Below are positions 19,038 through 28,170 of a stretch of 64,000 bases of DNA, in pieces. The DNA is taken from assembly GCF_002954685.1 (NCBI RefSeq), contig NZ_MSCN01000001.1, positions 1,940,429 through 2,004,428 on the forward strand, read 5' to 3'. The stretch is from Polaribacter porphyrae (GTDB lineage Bacteria > Bacteroidota > Bacteroidia > Flavobacteriales > Flavobacteriaceae). Made by a program: the position numbers and the translations under genes. Position 1 is the stretch's first letter; each line of letters opens with the position of its first letter. The notes beneath the pieces were generated by a model. It saw nothing but the letters and a program-made list of their open reading frames with translations. It was not told the origin of the DNA and searched no databases.

Positions 19038-19594
19038 TGAAAAAGAAAAGAAAGAAAAAAATACAGGCTGATAAAATTATTGCAATTTCTGCAATGCTTG
19101 TTAGTTTACTAACACTAATACTATTTGTGTATCAAATTAGTTTACAGCACAACGAAAGTAGACTTTCTGTAGCTCCCAGAATTTCTTTCAGTCAAGAATA
19201 TGGCACCAGAATAGAAAATATCATCAGTTCTCAAGATACAATTAGCAACAAATTTATTATTTATAATATTTTTTTAGAAAACAAAGGTTTAGGTCCTGCA
19301 ATTTTAAAATCTGTTGATTTTTTATATCAAGATAAAAAAATAGAAATTGAAAGTTTCATACAAAAAAATCAAAAATTTAGGAATTTATTAAAAATAGATG
19401 AGATCACTAGCTTTTCTGATGGAGCGATTTTGTCTAAAAATGAGAAAGTGAAACTATTCGAATTGTCAGTAAAGAAAATTGATGAACATCAATTTTACAA
19501 CCTTGCAAATATTAAAAAGTTAGAAGAATTAATTGAAATTTCTGTTGTTTATGAATCTTTATATGAAGAGGTTTATAAAAAAAGTTCAAAATAA
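19037..19594 (+). CDS. hypothetical single-pass membrane protein
   Basis: A strongly basic N-terminus (KKKRKKKIQ) precedes one membrane helix (residues ~13-36) and a soluble, beta-rich C-terminal domain of ~145 residues. I start it at the ATG that overlaps the previous stop (TAATG) instead of three codons earlier, because such overlaps favour coupled reinitiation. The positive-inside pattern puts the C-terminal domain in the periplasm. No family recognised; it may belong to the receptor/DUF4249 operon or to the following retropepsin-like gene, which starts 9 nt later. Confidence 0.6.
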   Translation: MKKKRKKKIQADKIIAISAMLVSLLTLILFVYQISLQHNESRLSVAPRISFSQEYGTRIENIISSQDTISNKFIIYNIFLENKGLGPAILKSVDFLYQDKKIEIESFIQKNQKFRNLLKIDEITSFSDGAILSKNEKVKLFELSVKKIDEHQFYNLANIKKLEELIEISVVYESLYEEVYKKSSK

Positions 19595-19603
19595 AACATA
19601 GTT

Positions 19604-20809
19604 ATGAGATCAAACTTATTTGTCATTATTTTAGCCATTCTTACAAGTTGTAAAAGCAATACAAAAAAATTTGTTTTGCAAACAAAATCAAAAACTGTGA
19701 GCATTAAGGATGGGGCTATTCTGTATAGTGATATCTGGACAATCTCTCCAGAAGTCGAGTTAGATGAGTTTGTACCTCAAAGATTTAATGGAGAAAAAGA
19801 TGTAAGTTTTATATCTGATATTGATACTATTACATTTACTGTAAAGCCCAATAAAATTTATGATTTTTCGATTATACACAATAACAAAAAAGCCCATACA
19901 AGAATTAATACAGATACATTAAAACAGGTTTCAATTACTCCAGAAAAAACTATAGAATATCATTATCAGGATAAAAATAAGCAATCTTTAGCAGATACAA
20001 TTCCGTTTAAAATTGGCAAAGACAACAGAATTTATATAAAAGCAAGTATAAATAATTCACAAAATCTTAATGTAATTTTTGATACTGGTGCAAACGCTTT
20101 TGCTGTCAAAGCATCTATTTTAAACAAAAAAGTAAAAATGAATATGGACAGCGAAGTTTTGAATTCTGGAAGTGATGGAGCATCTATGAAACAAAGAAGC
20201 TCAAAAAATACGCTTCAGATTAAAGATTTAATTTGGGATGATATTCCGTTTACAGCTATAGATTACAAGGATTACGAATTTGATGCAGTTTTAGGCTGGG
20301 TTGCTTTTCAAAATAAAGTAATTGAAATAAATTATGACAAACAACTAATAATTGTTCGTAAATCTTTACAAAAAATACCAGAAGAGTATCAAAAAATTGA
20401 TACTGATTGGATTAGAGGTTTACCTTACATAAAAGGAGTTTTAGAAGTTAATAATAAAACTTATGAAGGCTGGTTAGAGTACGATTCTGGGTATAGTGGA
20501 ACTTTAAAATTAAGTCAAGAGTTTGCATCAAAAAATTATTTAACCAATTTAAAAGAAATAGGTATCTCTAAATCATCAGGAAGTGAGGGTATTTTGTGGA
20601 AAACAAAAAAACACAAATTTAAACAACTGAATATTGGGAGTTTCGTCATATCAAATTTAACACTATTTATTAGTGATAAAGATCCAAAGGGAATCTTGAA
20701 CAATGATATTTTAGGAAACAATATTTTAAAACGTTTTAATGCAATAATTGACTTAAACAATTTTCAAATCTACCTTAAACCAAATCGTCATTATAATTCA
20801 GACTTTTAA
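19604..20809 (+). CDS. retropepsin-like aspartic protease lipoprotein
   Basis: The lipoprotein signal ends LAILTSC. Two aspartate motifs are present in one chain: D160-T-G-A in NVIFDTGANAF and D294-S-G in LEYDSGYSG, each followed after some distance by an ILGxx-like hydrophobic stretch (AVLGWVAF and DILGNNILKRF). This two-lobed arrangement matches the bacterial aspartyl-protease family found in Bacteroidota. The second lobe has DSG instead of DTG, which is tolerated in pepsin-like enzymes. It is presumably an envelope-anchored protease of unknown target, in a cluster of other surface hydrolases; an S41 peptidase gene follows by 19 nt. Confidence 0.8.
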   Translation: MRSNLFVIILAILTSCKSNTKKFVLQTKSKTVSIKDGAILYSDIWTISPEVELDEFVPQRFNGEKDVSFISDIDTITFTVKPNKIYDFSIIHNNKKAHTRINTDTLKQVSITPEKTIEYHYQDKNKQSLADTIPFKIGKDNRIYIKASINNSQNLNVIFDTGANAFAVKASILNKKVKMNMDSEVLNSGSDGASMKQRSSKNTLQIKDLIWDDIPFTAIDYKDYEFDAVLGWVAFQNKVIEINYDKQLIIVRKSLQKIPEEYQKIDTDWIRGLPYIKGVLEVNNKTYEGWLEYDSGYSGTLKLSQEFASKNYLTNLKEIGISKSSGSEGILWKTKKHKFKQLNIGSFVISNLTLFISDKDPKGILNNDILGNNILKRFNAIIDLNNFQIYLKPNRHYNSDF

Positions 20810-20828
20810 TTTTAAAAAGTGTATTTCT

Positions 20829-22250
20829 ATGAAATTTAAATCAATTTTCCTGATTTTACTAATAGCGACTTTTCTGTGTGAAAGCTGTTCTGTAGAAAAA
20901 GCTATTTTTAATAAAAATCAAACTTATTTTTCAAAAAACAAACTAACTAAAAAAGAGATTTCTAAAGAGGTAGATTTCTTTATACATCAATTAGAAGAAA
21001 TAACATTAAACCCATATCAGTTAGCAAATGTAGATAAGATAAAACATCAGATAAATACATTAAAAAGTTACGAAAATATTTCTGTAAAAGATTTCTTTAG
21101 AGAAATGCTAATTCTTATAGGTCATTTTAATATTGCTCATTTATATCTATCATTTCCTTATAAAAACTATAAAGAAGAAATCAAAAACAATAAATTACCT
21201 TTTAAATTCAAAATTAAAAATAATTCAATAGTAATAACAAATAAAACGAATAAATATAATATTGGTAATGAAGTTATTAGTATTAATGGTAAAAGAGTAG
21301 ACTCTTTACTAAATAGATTCTATAAATATATCGGAGGTACAGAAGTTTGGAAAAAAACAATGGTTGAAAAAAATCTCAACCAATATTTATGGCTGAATGA
21401 TATCAAGAGTCCTTTTGATGTAAAAACAACAAAAAATACAAAAACCATCTATAAAGATTTTGATAAAAAACACCAATCAGAAAAATCCGTAATTTTTAAC
21501 TTCAGCAATAAAATCAATTACCAAAAAATAAACGATTCAGTAGGTTATATTAGTTTTAAAAGAATGGATATTTATAAAAACTTAAAGGGTTATGAAGAAT
21601 TTTTAAAAACTGTTTTTAGCAATATTCAAAAAGACAAGATCCAAAAATTGGTTATTGATGTAAGAAATAATCCTGGAGGAAATAGTGTTATAGGTGAAAA
21701 AATGATTGATTACATAAATGATAAACCTTTTCGATATTCAGGAGGTAAAAAATGGAAAGTTTCCAAAGCCTATAAAAAACATTTTAAAAAAATGTTTCCG
21801 TTTTACGCAAGACCTTTCTTAAAGTCAGATACAACTATAAAAGAATATTTTAACTCACCAAATAACACTATATTAAACAAGACTACAAACTATCTTATAA
21901 AGAAACCAAAAAAGAACAATTTAAGATTTTCAGGTAACATTTATTTAGTAGTAGATAATGGCACATTTAGTAGTGCAAACATTTTTGCAAATGCTATTGA
22001 AGATTTTAATATGGCAACAATTATTGGAGAAAAAACAGGAGAGGTAATAAATGATTATGGAGAAATTGTTGCTGTAAAATTTAAGAAATCTGGTATTTAT
22101 GTATGGATTCCATCAGCAATCTTTATTAGAGCTAATGGTAATGAAGCAGATAAAAACCCAGTAATACCAGATAAACACATTAAACAAGAAGTTTTAGACA
22201 ATATGTCTAAAGATGATATTGTTCATTTTATAAATTCTAATTATAAATAG
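20829..22250 (+). CDS. S41 family peptidase, lipoprotein
   Basis: The signal IATFLCESC suggests a lipoprotein. The tail-specific protease core shows VIDVRNNPGGN, the nucleophile region DNGTFSSANIF (S382 by alignment with the usual S-A) and the later GEKTGEV segment. A PDZ domain is not obvious, so this is the C-terminal-processing-like subtype without PDZ that is frequent in Bacteroidota lipoproteins. Local Lys enrichment is high. The stop codon abuts copy 3 of the 22-nt hairpin. Confidence 0.85.
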   Translation: MKFKSIFLILLIATFLCESCSVEKAIFNKNQTYFSKNKLTKKEISKEVDFFIHQLEEITLNPYQLANVDKIKHQINTLKSYENISVKDFFREMLILIGHFNIAHLYLSFPYKNYKEEIKNNKLPFKFKIKNNSIVITNKTNKYNIGNEVISINGKRVDSLLNRFYKYIGGTEVWKKTMVEKNLNQYLWLNDIKSPFDVKTTKNTKTIYKDFDKKHQSEKSVIFNFSNKINYQKINDSVGYISFKRMDIYKNLKGYEEFLKTVFSNIQKDKIQKLVIDVRNNPGGNSVIGEKMIDYINDKPFRYSGGKKWKVSKAYKKHFKKMFPFYARPFLKSDTTIKEYFNSPNNTILNKTTNYLIKKPKKNNLRFSGNIYLVVDNGTFSSANIFANAIEDFNMATIIGEKTGEVINDYGEIVAVKFKKSGIYVWIPSAIFIRANGNEADKNPVIPDKHIKQEVLDNMSKDDIVHFINSNYK

Positions 22251-22272
22251 GTACCATTGCTTCAGTTGGCAC
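22251..22272 (+). repeat. 22-nt imperfect hairpin, copy 3
   Basis: GTACCATTGCTTCAGTTGGCAC starts directly after the S41 stop codon and 50 nt before the serine hydrolase start. Shared consensus with the other two copies: GTRCCAWYGCTTC, three variable bases, TTGGMAC. Confidence 0.55.
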
Positions 22273-22321
22273 TTCATTTTATTAAGTTTTTAGTTCATTT
22301 ACATTGAACATAAATTTTAAA

Positions 22322-23527
22322 ATGAATAAATACAATATCAAACTTGTCAACTCAACAATTATCTTTCTTATAATATTTGGTTTTTCTTGTAAGAGTCAAA
22401 AAATAGCGACGAGTAGCTCTAAAGAAGAACTAATATTAAATATAGAAAAGATATTTTCACAAGCAAGTATTGCAGGCTTTACAATAGTAGTCGTAGATGA
22501 AAAAGATATATTATATCAACAATCATTAGGTTATGCAAATATCTCTAGTAAAATTCCATATACGAATAAAACCATTCAAACAATTGCTTCAATCTCTAAA
22601 ACATTTATTGCGTTAGCTTTAATGAAAGCAGTAGAAATGGGTAAATTGAATTTAGATGATGATATCAATAAATACCTACCTTTTAAGGTTATGCATCCTA
22701 AATATCCTCTACAATCAATAACAATAAGACATTTAACAAATCATACATCAGGTATCATAGATGGAAAGATTTATGATAAATCTTATGCACTAAAAAATAG
22801 AAATGAAGACTTGTCTTATCTACCAAAGCATATTAAAAAATACGTAGATAGAATGTCAGCGAATATAAAAATTGACGATGCTCAATTTTTAGAAAATATG
22901 CTTTCTGAAAAAGGAAAGTGGTATACAAAAAATAGCTTTAATAAAAAAAAACCTGGTAGTGAATTCAATTATAGTAATGTAGGGGCTTCATTGGCAGCAT
23001 ATATTATAGAATTAGCAGTCGGTTTGCCTTATGAAAAATTCACAGAAGAGATTATTTTCAATCCTTTACAAATGAATAATACAGGTTGGGATTTAAACAA
23101 CCTTGACGTTTCTAAATATGCAATAAAATACTTTAATGGTAAAGGATTAATAGTCCCAGATTATGATTTAATTACAAACGCTGATGGAGCATTAATAACA
23201 AGTTCTAATGACTTTAGTAAATACCTTCAAGAAGTTTTAAAAGGATTTAATGGCAATGGAACTCTATTAAACAATACTTCTTACAAAGAAATATTTACAA
23301 AGAATAATGATAAAATTGGTAATTCAGGAATTTTCTGGGAAATATCGAACAAAGGTAATCCAAATCATAGTGGTGGTGATCCTGGAATCTTATCAAATAC
23401 AGTTCTAATGAAAGATAAAAAAATAGGCATTTTTATGATGTGTAATGGTGTTGATCAATCTAAAAGAAAAAATATAAAAGCATTGCAAAATATATTTAAT
23501 ACACTTTTAAAATACTATATAGAATAA
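22322..23527 (+). CDS. class C beta-lactamase-fold serine hydrolase, lipoprotein
   Basis: The lipoprotein signal IIFLIIFGFSC is followed directly by the hydrolase: S90-I-S-K93, YSN in FNYSNVGASLAAYI and NHSGGDPG at the third motif. I use the ATG at 22322 over a TTG six codons earlier. It closely resembles the hydrolase starting at 10766, including NHTSG versus THTAS at the RHLT/A region and the long insertion before the YSN box, but lacks that protein's N-terminal beta domain. The pair likely arose by duplication and domain change. Substrate unknown. Confidence 0.87.
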   Translation: MNKYNIKLVNSTIIFLIIFGFSCKSQKIATSSSKEELILNIEKIFSQASIAGFTIVVVDEKDILYQQSLGYANISSKIPYTNKTIQTIASISKTFIALALMKAVEMGKLNLDDDINKYLPFKVMHPKYPLQSITIRHLTNHTSGIIDGKIYDKSYALKNRNEDLSYLPKHIKKYVDRMSANIKIDDAQFLENMLSEKGKWYTKNSFNKKKPGSEFNYSNVGASLAAYIIELAVGLPYEKFTEEIIFNPLQMNNTGWDLNNLDVSKYAIKYFNGKGLIVPDYDLITNADGALITSSNDFSKYLQEVLKGFNGNGTLLNNTSYKEIFTKNNDKIGNSGIFWEISNKGNPNHSGGDPGILSNTVLMKDKKIGIFMMCNGVDQSKRKNIKALQNIFNTLLKYYIE

Positions 23528-23547
23528 ATATTTAAATAACAATTATT

Positions 23548-24030
23548 ATGGATTTTTTAAAAGAATTTCACATCATTAACAGTTCAATTGGTTTAATACA
23601 TACCATTTTTGCAATCTTATCAATGGTTTTTGGAACAATGGTTTTATTAAATAAAAAAGGTACGAAAAAGCACAAAAGAGTAGGTTACTACTATGTAATT
23701 AGTATGCTTATTGTAAACGTTACAGCCTTTATGATTTATAATTTTGGCAGAATTTCGATGTTTCATTTTTTTGCAGCTGCAAGTTTAATAACTACTATTA
23801 TTGGGGTTTTAGCAGCAATTAGAAAAAAGAAAAATTGGTTAAGAAAACATTTCTATTTTATGAGTTGGTCAGTGGTAGGATTGTATTGTGCTTTTTGGGC
23901 AGAAATAGGTGTTCGTTTTTTTGAGATGAAATATTTTTGGTGGATTGTAATGCTGGCAACTGGTTTAACTTCTTGGCTCGGTGCTAGACGAATAAACAAA
24001 GAAGCTAAAAAAATGAAGTTTGACAAATAA
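23548..24030 (+). CDS. DUF2306-like membrane protein
   Basis: A 160-residue protein with four hydrophobic helices and the conserved loop KKGTKKHKRVGYYYV followed by FGRISMFHFFA, which recall the DUF2306 family of predicted membrane proteins of unknown function. Basic residues sit in the loops and at the C-terminus. The gene is 20 nt behind the serine hydrolase and 8 nt ahead of the broken amidohydrolase, so all three were probably one transcript. Confidence 0.65.
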   Translation: MDFLKEFHIINSSIGLIHTIFAILSMVFGTMVLLNKKGTKKHKRVGYYYVISMLIVNVTAFMIYNFGRISMFHFFAAASLITTIIGVLAAIRKKKNWLRKHFYFMSWSVVGLYCAFWAEIGVRFFEMKYFWWIVMLATGLTSWLGARRINKEAKKMKFDK

Positions 24031-24038
24031 ATTAAAAT

Positions 24039-25161
24039 ATGAAAAATATAATCATACTTTTATTTTTTACAATAAGTTTTTCTTCCAATTCTCAAAATAT
24101 AGAAATTAAAAATGCATCTTGGTTTAATGGTATAAAATTTCAAAAAGAAAACATATTCATTAAAAACGGGAAATTTACGTTCTATAAACCAGATACAATA
24201 CATAAAATAATTAATCTAAATGATAAATTTATTTTACCTCCTTATGGTGAAACACATACACACAATCTTTCTAATAATTATGGTATAGATTATTTGTTAA
24301 AGGAATATAAAAATCAAGGAATATTATACATACAAGTATTAGGTGGTTCACAAAAAGGAGAAGAATAGATGTAAAAGAAAAAGTGATAGCATCTAAATTA
24401 CAAGTTAGGTATTCAAATGGCGGAATAACTTGTACACTTGGTCATCCTTACACAATATATGAACCATTAGCAATGGGAATTTTTATAGGTACTGAATTAA
24501 AAAAACGGAAAGATGAAATAAGAGATAGTAGATTAGCAGAAAATGATGCTTACTGGTTTTTCGATAATATAAAAGATGTAGATAATAAATGGAACAATTT
24601 GCTGAAAACCAAGCCAGATGTTATTAAAATAATGCTATTATTTTCAAATCGTTACGATTCATTACACAAGAATAAAAATAAATTAGGTGGTAAGGGTTTA
24701 TCGCCAGAAGTAGCAAAATATGTAGTAAAAAAAGCCAAAGCAAATAATTTAAGAGTTTTCGCTCACATAGAAACAGCTTTTGATTTTAAAGTTGCAGTAA
24801 ATATTGGTGTTAATGTAGTAGCTCATCTTCCAGGATATTCCTGGAATGGAGATTTTGAAACTTTAAGAAACTACACTTTATCTAATCAAGATTTATTAAA
24901 GGCAAAAGAAAATAATTTGAGTATAATAACTACTGCTTCTATTTCAAAAAAATTCGCAAACATAAGAGTAGATAATCAGTTACAGTTTAGCCAAGAAAGA
25001 TTTAGTAATATTATAAAACATCAAAAAAAATTAATAGAACGTTTTATTAATTACGATATAAATCTTTCTATAGGGAGCGATGTTTACGGTAAAACTCTTT
25101 TTGAAGAAGTTAACTATTTACATAAATATAAGATGCTCAATAATCTACAGATAATAAATAA
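24039..25161 (+). pseudogene. amidohydrolase, frameshifted and truncated by an insertion sequence
   Basis: The first 110 codons encode a signal peptide and the metal-binding start PPYGETHTHN of an amidohydrolase. They then stop at 24366 (GEE-TAG). The protein continues in another frame (RIDVKEKVIASKLQV, then NGGITCTLGHPYT, VFAHIETAF, VVAHLPGYSW, LSIGSDVYGK), so one base was lost or two gained near 24360. At 25162 the inverted repeat of an IS982-type element begins and the remaining C-terminus is missing; I found no continuation on the far side. The enzyme would have been a periplasmic metal-dependent hydrolase. Two independent lesions show it is dead. Confidence 0.82.
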
Positions 25162-26180
25162 CATGAGTTCGATGTAAAACAGATGATTTATTAGTATGAA
25201 AAAAGCAGAATATTTAGTAAATCAAAGTACTGATTTTCAATTTATTAATAAATACTCTGCTCATGATTTCTGATGATAAAATTATAGAAATTTTCTGTTC
25301 TTTGGATGATTTTATGAAAGAATTTAACTCAATTCTAGATAAAAATAATATTTCTGATAGTTCAACCACAAAAAAACGTAATAGAAAATTCAAAATGAGT
25401 AAAAGTGAGGTAATGACTATTATGGTTATTTTTCATTTAAAATCACATCGTAATCTATAGCACTTTCATCTTTATTATGTATCTAAACATATGGATGATT
25501 ACTTCCCTGATTTAGTTTCTTATAATCGTTTTGTTGAATTACAAAAATCAGTGATTTAACCTTTAGCTGTTTATTTAAAGCTTTGTGGTTTAGGCAAATG
25601 TTCTGGTATTTCTTTTATCGATTCTACAACTCTTAAAGTATGTCATTACAAAAGAGAAAAACAGAACAAAGTTTTTCAAGGAATTGCTGAAAAAAGTTAT
25701 GGAACATTAGGTTGGTTTTACGGCTTTAAATTACATTTAGTAAGTAATAACAAGGGGTAAATTATAGATTTATCGATTACTAAAGCAAATGTAGATGATA
25801 GATATCCACTTAAAAATAAAAACTTTCACGATAAAATATTTGGAAAAATATATGGTAATAAAGGATATTTGGGTAAAGATTTATTTGATAAATTGTTTGT
25901 TGACGGTATTCTTTTAGTAACCAAATTAAGAAAGAATATGAAGAAAAAAGCACTCGATTTTATGGATAAAATTTATATTAAAAAAAGAGCGATTATAGAA
26001 TCTGTGAACGATGTGCTAAAAAATACTTGCCAAATAGAACATTCTAGACATCGATTATTTGATAACTTTTTAGGAAATTTAATCGCAGGTTTAACAGCTT
26101 ATTCTTTTCTTGATAAAAAAACCTAGTATTAAAATTCAAAGATATTTACCTAACCTAGACATGAGTAAGTTGAACTCACG
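25162..26180 (+). mobile_element. IS982-family insertion sequence (decayed)
   Basis: About 1.02 kb, the usual size for the family. The left end CATGAGTTCGATGT and the reverse complement of the right end CGTGAGTTCAACTT match at 10 of 14 positions and form the terminal inverted repeats. Inside lies one transposase frame with three nonsense codons. I saw no clear target-site duplication, which suggests an old insertion or a deletion at one flank; the missing amidohydrolase C-terminus fits the latter. Confidence 0.8.
25263..26126 (+). pseudogene. IS982-type transposase with three in-frame stops
   Basis: The translation follows IS982 transposases from end to end: YNRFVELQK, then KCSGISFIDSTTLKVC (first catalytic Asp), GWFYGFKLHL, ITKANVDDR (second Asp), KGYLGKDLF and KRAIIESVNDVLKN (catalytic Glu). 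One frame is kept throughout but it is cut by TAG at 25458, TAA at 25557 and TAA at 25758. There is no frameshift. The element therefore cannot move itself. Point nonsense mutations without indels suggest slow decay. Confidence 0.85.
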
Positions 26181-26270
26181 TTTATTATATGTTAACTCCT
26201 AAACAAATGCACAATCAAAAAACATTGAAAAGAAAACAATACAAAAAAGAAAAGGTAATAACCTAAAATT

Positions 26271-26323
26271 ACTACCTTTATAATATATTAATCCTGTATC
26301 ATTATTTCAGGACGTCACAATTA
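26271..26323. repeat. 53-nt sequence shared with 1164-1214
   Basis: It begins ACTACCTTTA and ends CAGGACGTCACAATTA. It lies 90 nt beyond the IS right end. Translation in the matching frame gives YINPVSLFQDVTI after an in-frame stop, then diverges and stops. See the copy near 1.2 kb, which stays open for 55 more codons. Confidence 0.5.
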
Positions 26324-26377
26324 ATATCTTTATAAGATACTAATTAGCTTTATAATATAAAAGAAAATAAAAGATAA

Positions 26378-26491
26378 CAAAATAATTTAGCAAAATCAAA
26401 TCCTGAAAAACTATATGAAATGAAGCAAACTTTTATCAACTTAAGAAGAGAAAATTACCAAAAAGGAGTTAAAGAAGTAATTTTTAAATAA
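26378..26491 (+). pseudogene. probable sulfatase C-terminal remnant
   Basis: A 37-codon open frame ends at TAA 26489 and has no start of its own. Its translation NLAKSNPEKLYEMKQTF then NYQKGVKEVIF has the N-L-A-x-x-x-P-E-K-x-x-E-M pattern common at the end of secreted sulfatases, where it follows the D-P-x-E-x-N-L turn. The context supports this: a symporter and a formylglycine-generating enzyme follow, and a second, N-terminal sulfatase scrap lies between them. The identification rests on a short segment and is tentative. Confidence 0.45.
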
Positions 26492-26577
26492 TATTACCCC
26501 TTTTTTTATCCATTATATACCCTAGTTTTATAAGTTGTAAACTTAATTTTATGTCAAATAAATAAATAAACCATATT

Positions 26578-28161
26578 ATGCAAATCATCACATTTTTAGG
26601 TTTTACAGTTTTAGTTGCTGTAATTGCCTATCTAAAAACTAGAAACACTGATGAAAATTCTTCAGATGGTTATTTTTTGGGAGGTAGAAGCCTAACAGGA
26701 ATAGTAATTGCAGGATCTTTACTATTAACAAATTTATCCACAGAACAAATTGTTGGTTTAAATGGAGCTGCTTTTAAAGAAGGTATTCTAGTAATGGCAT
26801 GGGAAACTCTAGCTGCAATTGCTATGGTTGTTACAGCAGTTTTTTTATTACCTAGATATTTAAAAGGTGGTATTACAACTGTACCTCAATTTCTAGAAAG
26901 ACGATATGATAAAATGACAAAAACCGTAACTTCTGGGTTATTTTTAACTGGTTATGCAGTAATACTTTTACCAATCGTTTTATATTCTGGTGCTTTAGCT
27001 ATAAATTCTATGTTTTCTGTCCCAGAAATGCTAGGAGTTTCAAAAAATACAGCATTATGGATTACTGTTTGGGGAATAGGAATTATTGGTTCTATTTACG
27101 CCATTTTTGGAGGTTTAAAAGCTGTTGCAGTATCAGATTTAATAAATGCTATTGGCTTGTTAATTGGAGGTTTACTGATTCCGTTTTTTGGATTAATGGC
27201 TATTGGAGATGGGAGTATTTCTGAAGGAATGTCAACGTTAATTGAGTCAAATCCAGAGAAATTTAATTCTATTGGAGGAGAAGATTCTTCAATTCCGTTT
27301 GCAACTATTTTTACAGGAATGATGTTGGTACAACTTTTTTATTGGGGAACAAATCAAGCTATTATTCAAAGAGCATTAGGTGCAAAAAACTTAAAAGAAG
27401 GGCAAAAAGGATTACTGTTGGCTTCTTTTATTAAAATATTAGGACCATTAATTGTAGTGCTTCCAGGTGTTATAGCTTTTCATATGTTTGGTACAACATT
27501 AGACAATCCAGATGAAGCATATCCAATGTTGGTAACAGAAGTTTTACCAGATTATTTAGTTGGTTTCTTTGCTGCGGTTTTATTTGGTGCAATTTTGAGT
27601 TCATTTAATTCAGCATTAAACAGTTCTGTAACTTTATTTGGGATAGACATTTATCAAACCTATTTTAAAAAAGATGCAACAGAAATGGAAGTGGTTTGGG
27701 CTGGTAAAAAGTTCGGAATTATTTTAGCGTTGGTATCAATGTGTATTGCACCTTTATTAGTGTATGCTTCTGATGGTTTATTCGGATATTTACAGGAAGC
27801 TAATGGAATTTATAGTATTCCAATCTTAACAATTATTGTTGTTGGTTATCTTACTAAATATGTGCCTGCAATTGCAGCCAAAATAGGTGTTATTTCTGGT
27901 GCTGTATTATATATTATTAGTCAGTTTGTAATAAAACCAATGGTTGGAGAGGTAAATTATCCTCACTTTTTACATGTTATGGCAATTTTGTTTGTGTTGA
28001 ATATTATCATCATGTTACTCATTGGTAAATTTAAACCAAGAGAAGTTGCCTACGAACAAGTCTATACAAACCAAGTAGATATTACGCCTTGGAAATATCT
28101 TAAAGTTACTGGTATTGCTGTTTGTGTAATCGTTATTGGAATTTATATTTATTTTGCATAA
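26578..28161 (+). CDS. sodium:solute symporter (SSS/SLC5 family)
   Basis: A 527-residue polytopic protein with about 14 hydrophobic helices. The SLC5 hallmarks are DGYFLGGRSLTG near the N-terminus, LLTNLSTEQIVGLNG in the first core helices, YAIFGGLKAVAVSD and the GAILSSFNSALNSS segment that carries the sodium-2 site Ser residues. It imports a small solute, often a sugar or carboxylate, by sodium gradient. Between the sulfatase remnants and the FGE gene, a desulfated sugar or similar product would be a sensible substrate, but that is inference. The gene looks intact. Confidence 0.9.
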   Translation: MQIITFLGFTVLVAVIAYLKTRNTDENSSDGYFLGGRSLTGIVIAGSLLLTNLSTEQIVGLNGAAFKEGILVMAWETLAAIAMVVTAVFLLPRYLKGGITTVPQFLERRYDKMTKTVTSGLFLTGYAVILLPIVLYSGALAINSMFSVPEMLGVSKNTALWITVWGIGIIGSIYAIFGGLKAVAVSDLINAIGLLIGGLLIPFFGLMAIGDGSISEGMSTLIESNPEKFNSIGGEDSSIPFATIFTGMMLVQLFYWGTNQAIIQRALGAKNLKEGQKGLLLASFIKILGPLIVVLPGVIAFHMFGTTLDNPDEAYPMLVTEVLPDYLVGFFAAVLFGAILSSFNSALNSSVTLFGIDIYQTYFKKDATEMEVVWAGKKFGIILALVSMCIAPLLVYASDGLFGYLQEANGIYSIPILTIIVVGYLTKYVPAIAAKIGVISGAVLYIISQFVIKPMVGEVNYPHFLHVMAILFVLNIIIMLLIGKFKPREVAYEQVYTNQVDITPWKYLKVTGIAVCVIVIGIYIYFA

Positions 28162-28170
28162 ATATTAAAA

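Noticed and set aside
10766..23527. Beta-lactamase resistance genes.
   Set aside because: The third motif is HNG, GNSG or HSGG instead of KTG, and the proteins belong to the broad serine-hydrolase family, so antibiotic resistance cannot be claimed.
25150..26195. Target-site duplication flanking the IS982-type element.
   Set aside because: The bases outside the two inverted repeats (ATAATAAATAA and TTTATTATAT) do not form a clear direct repeat.
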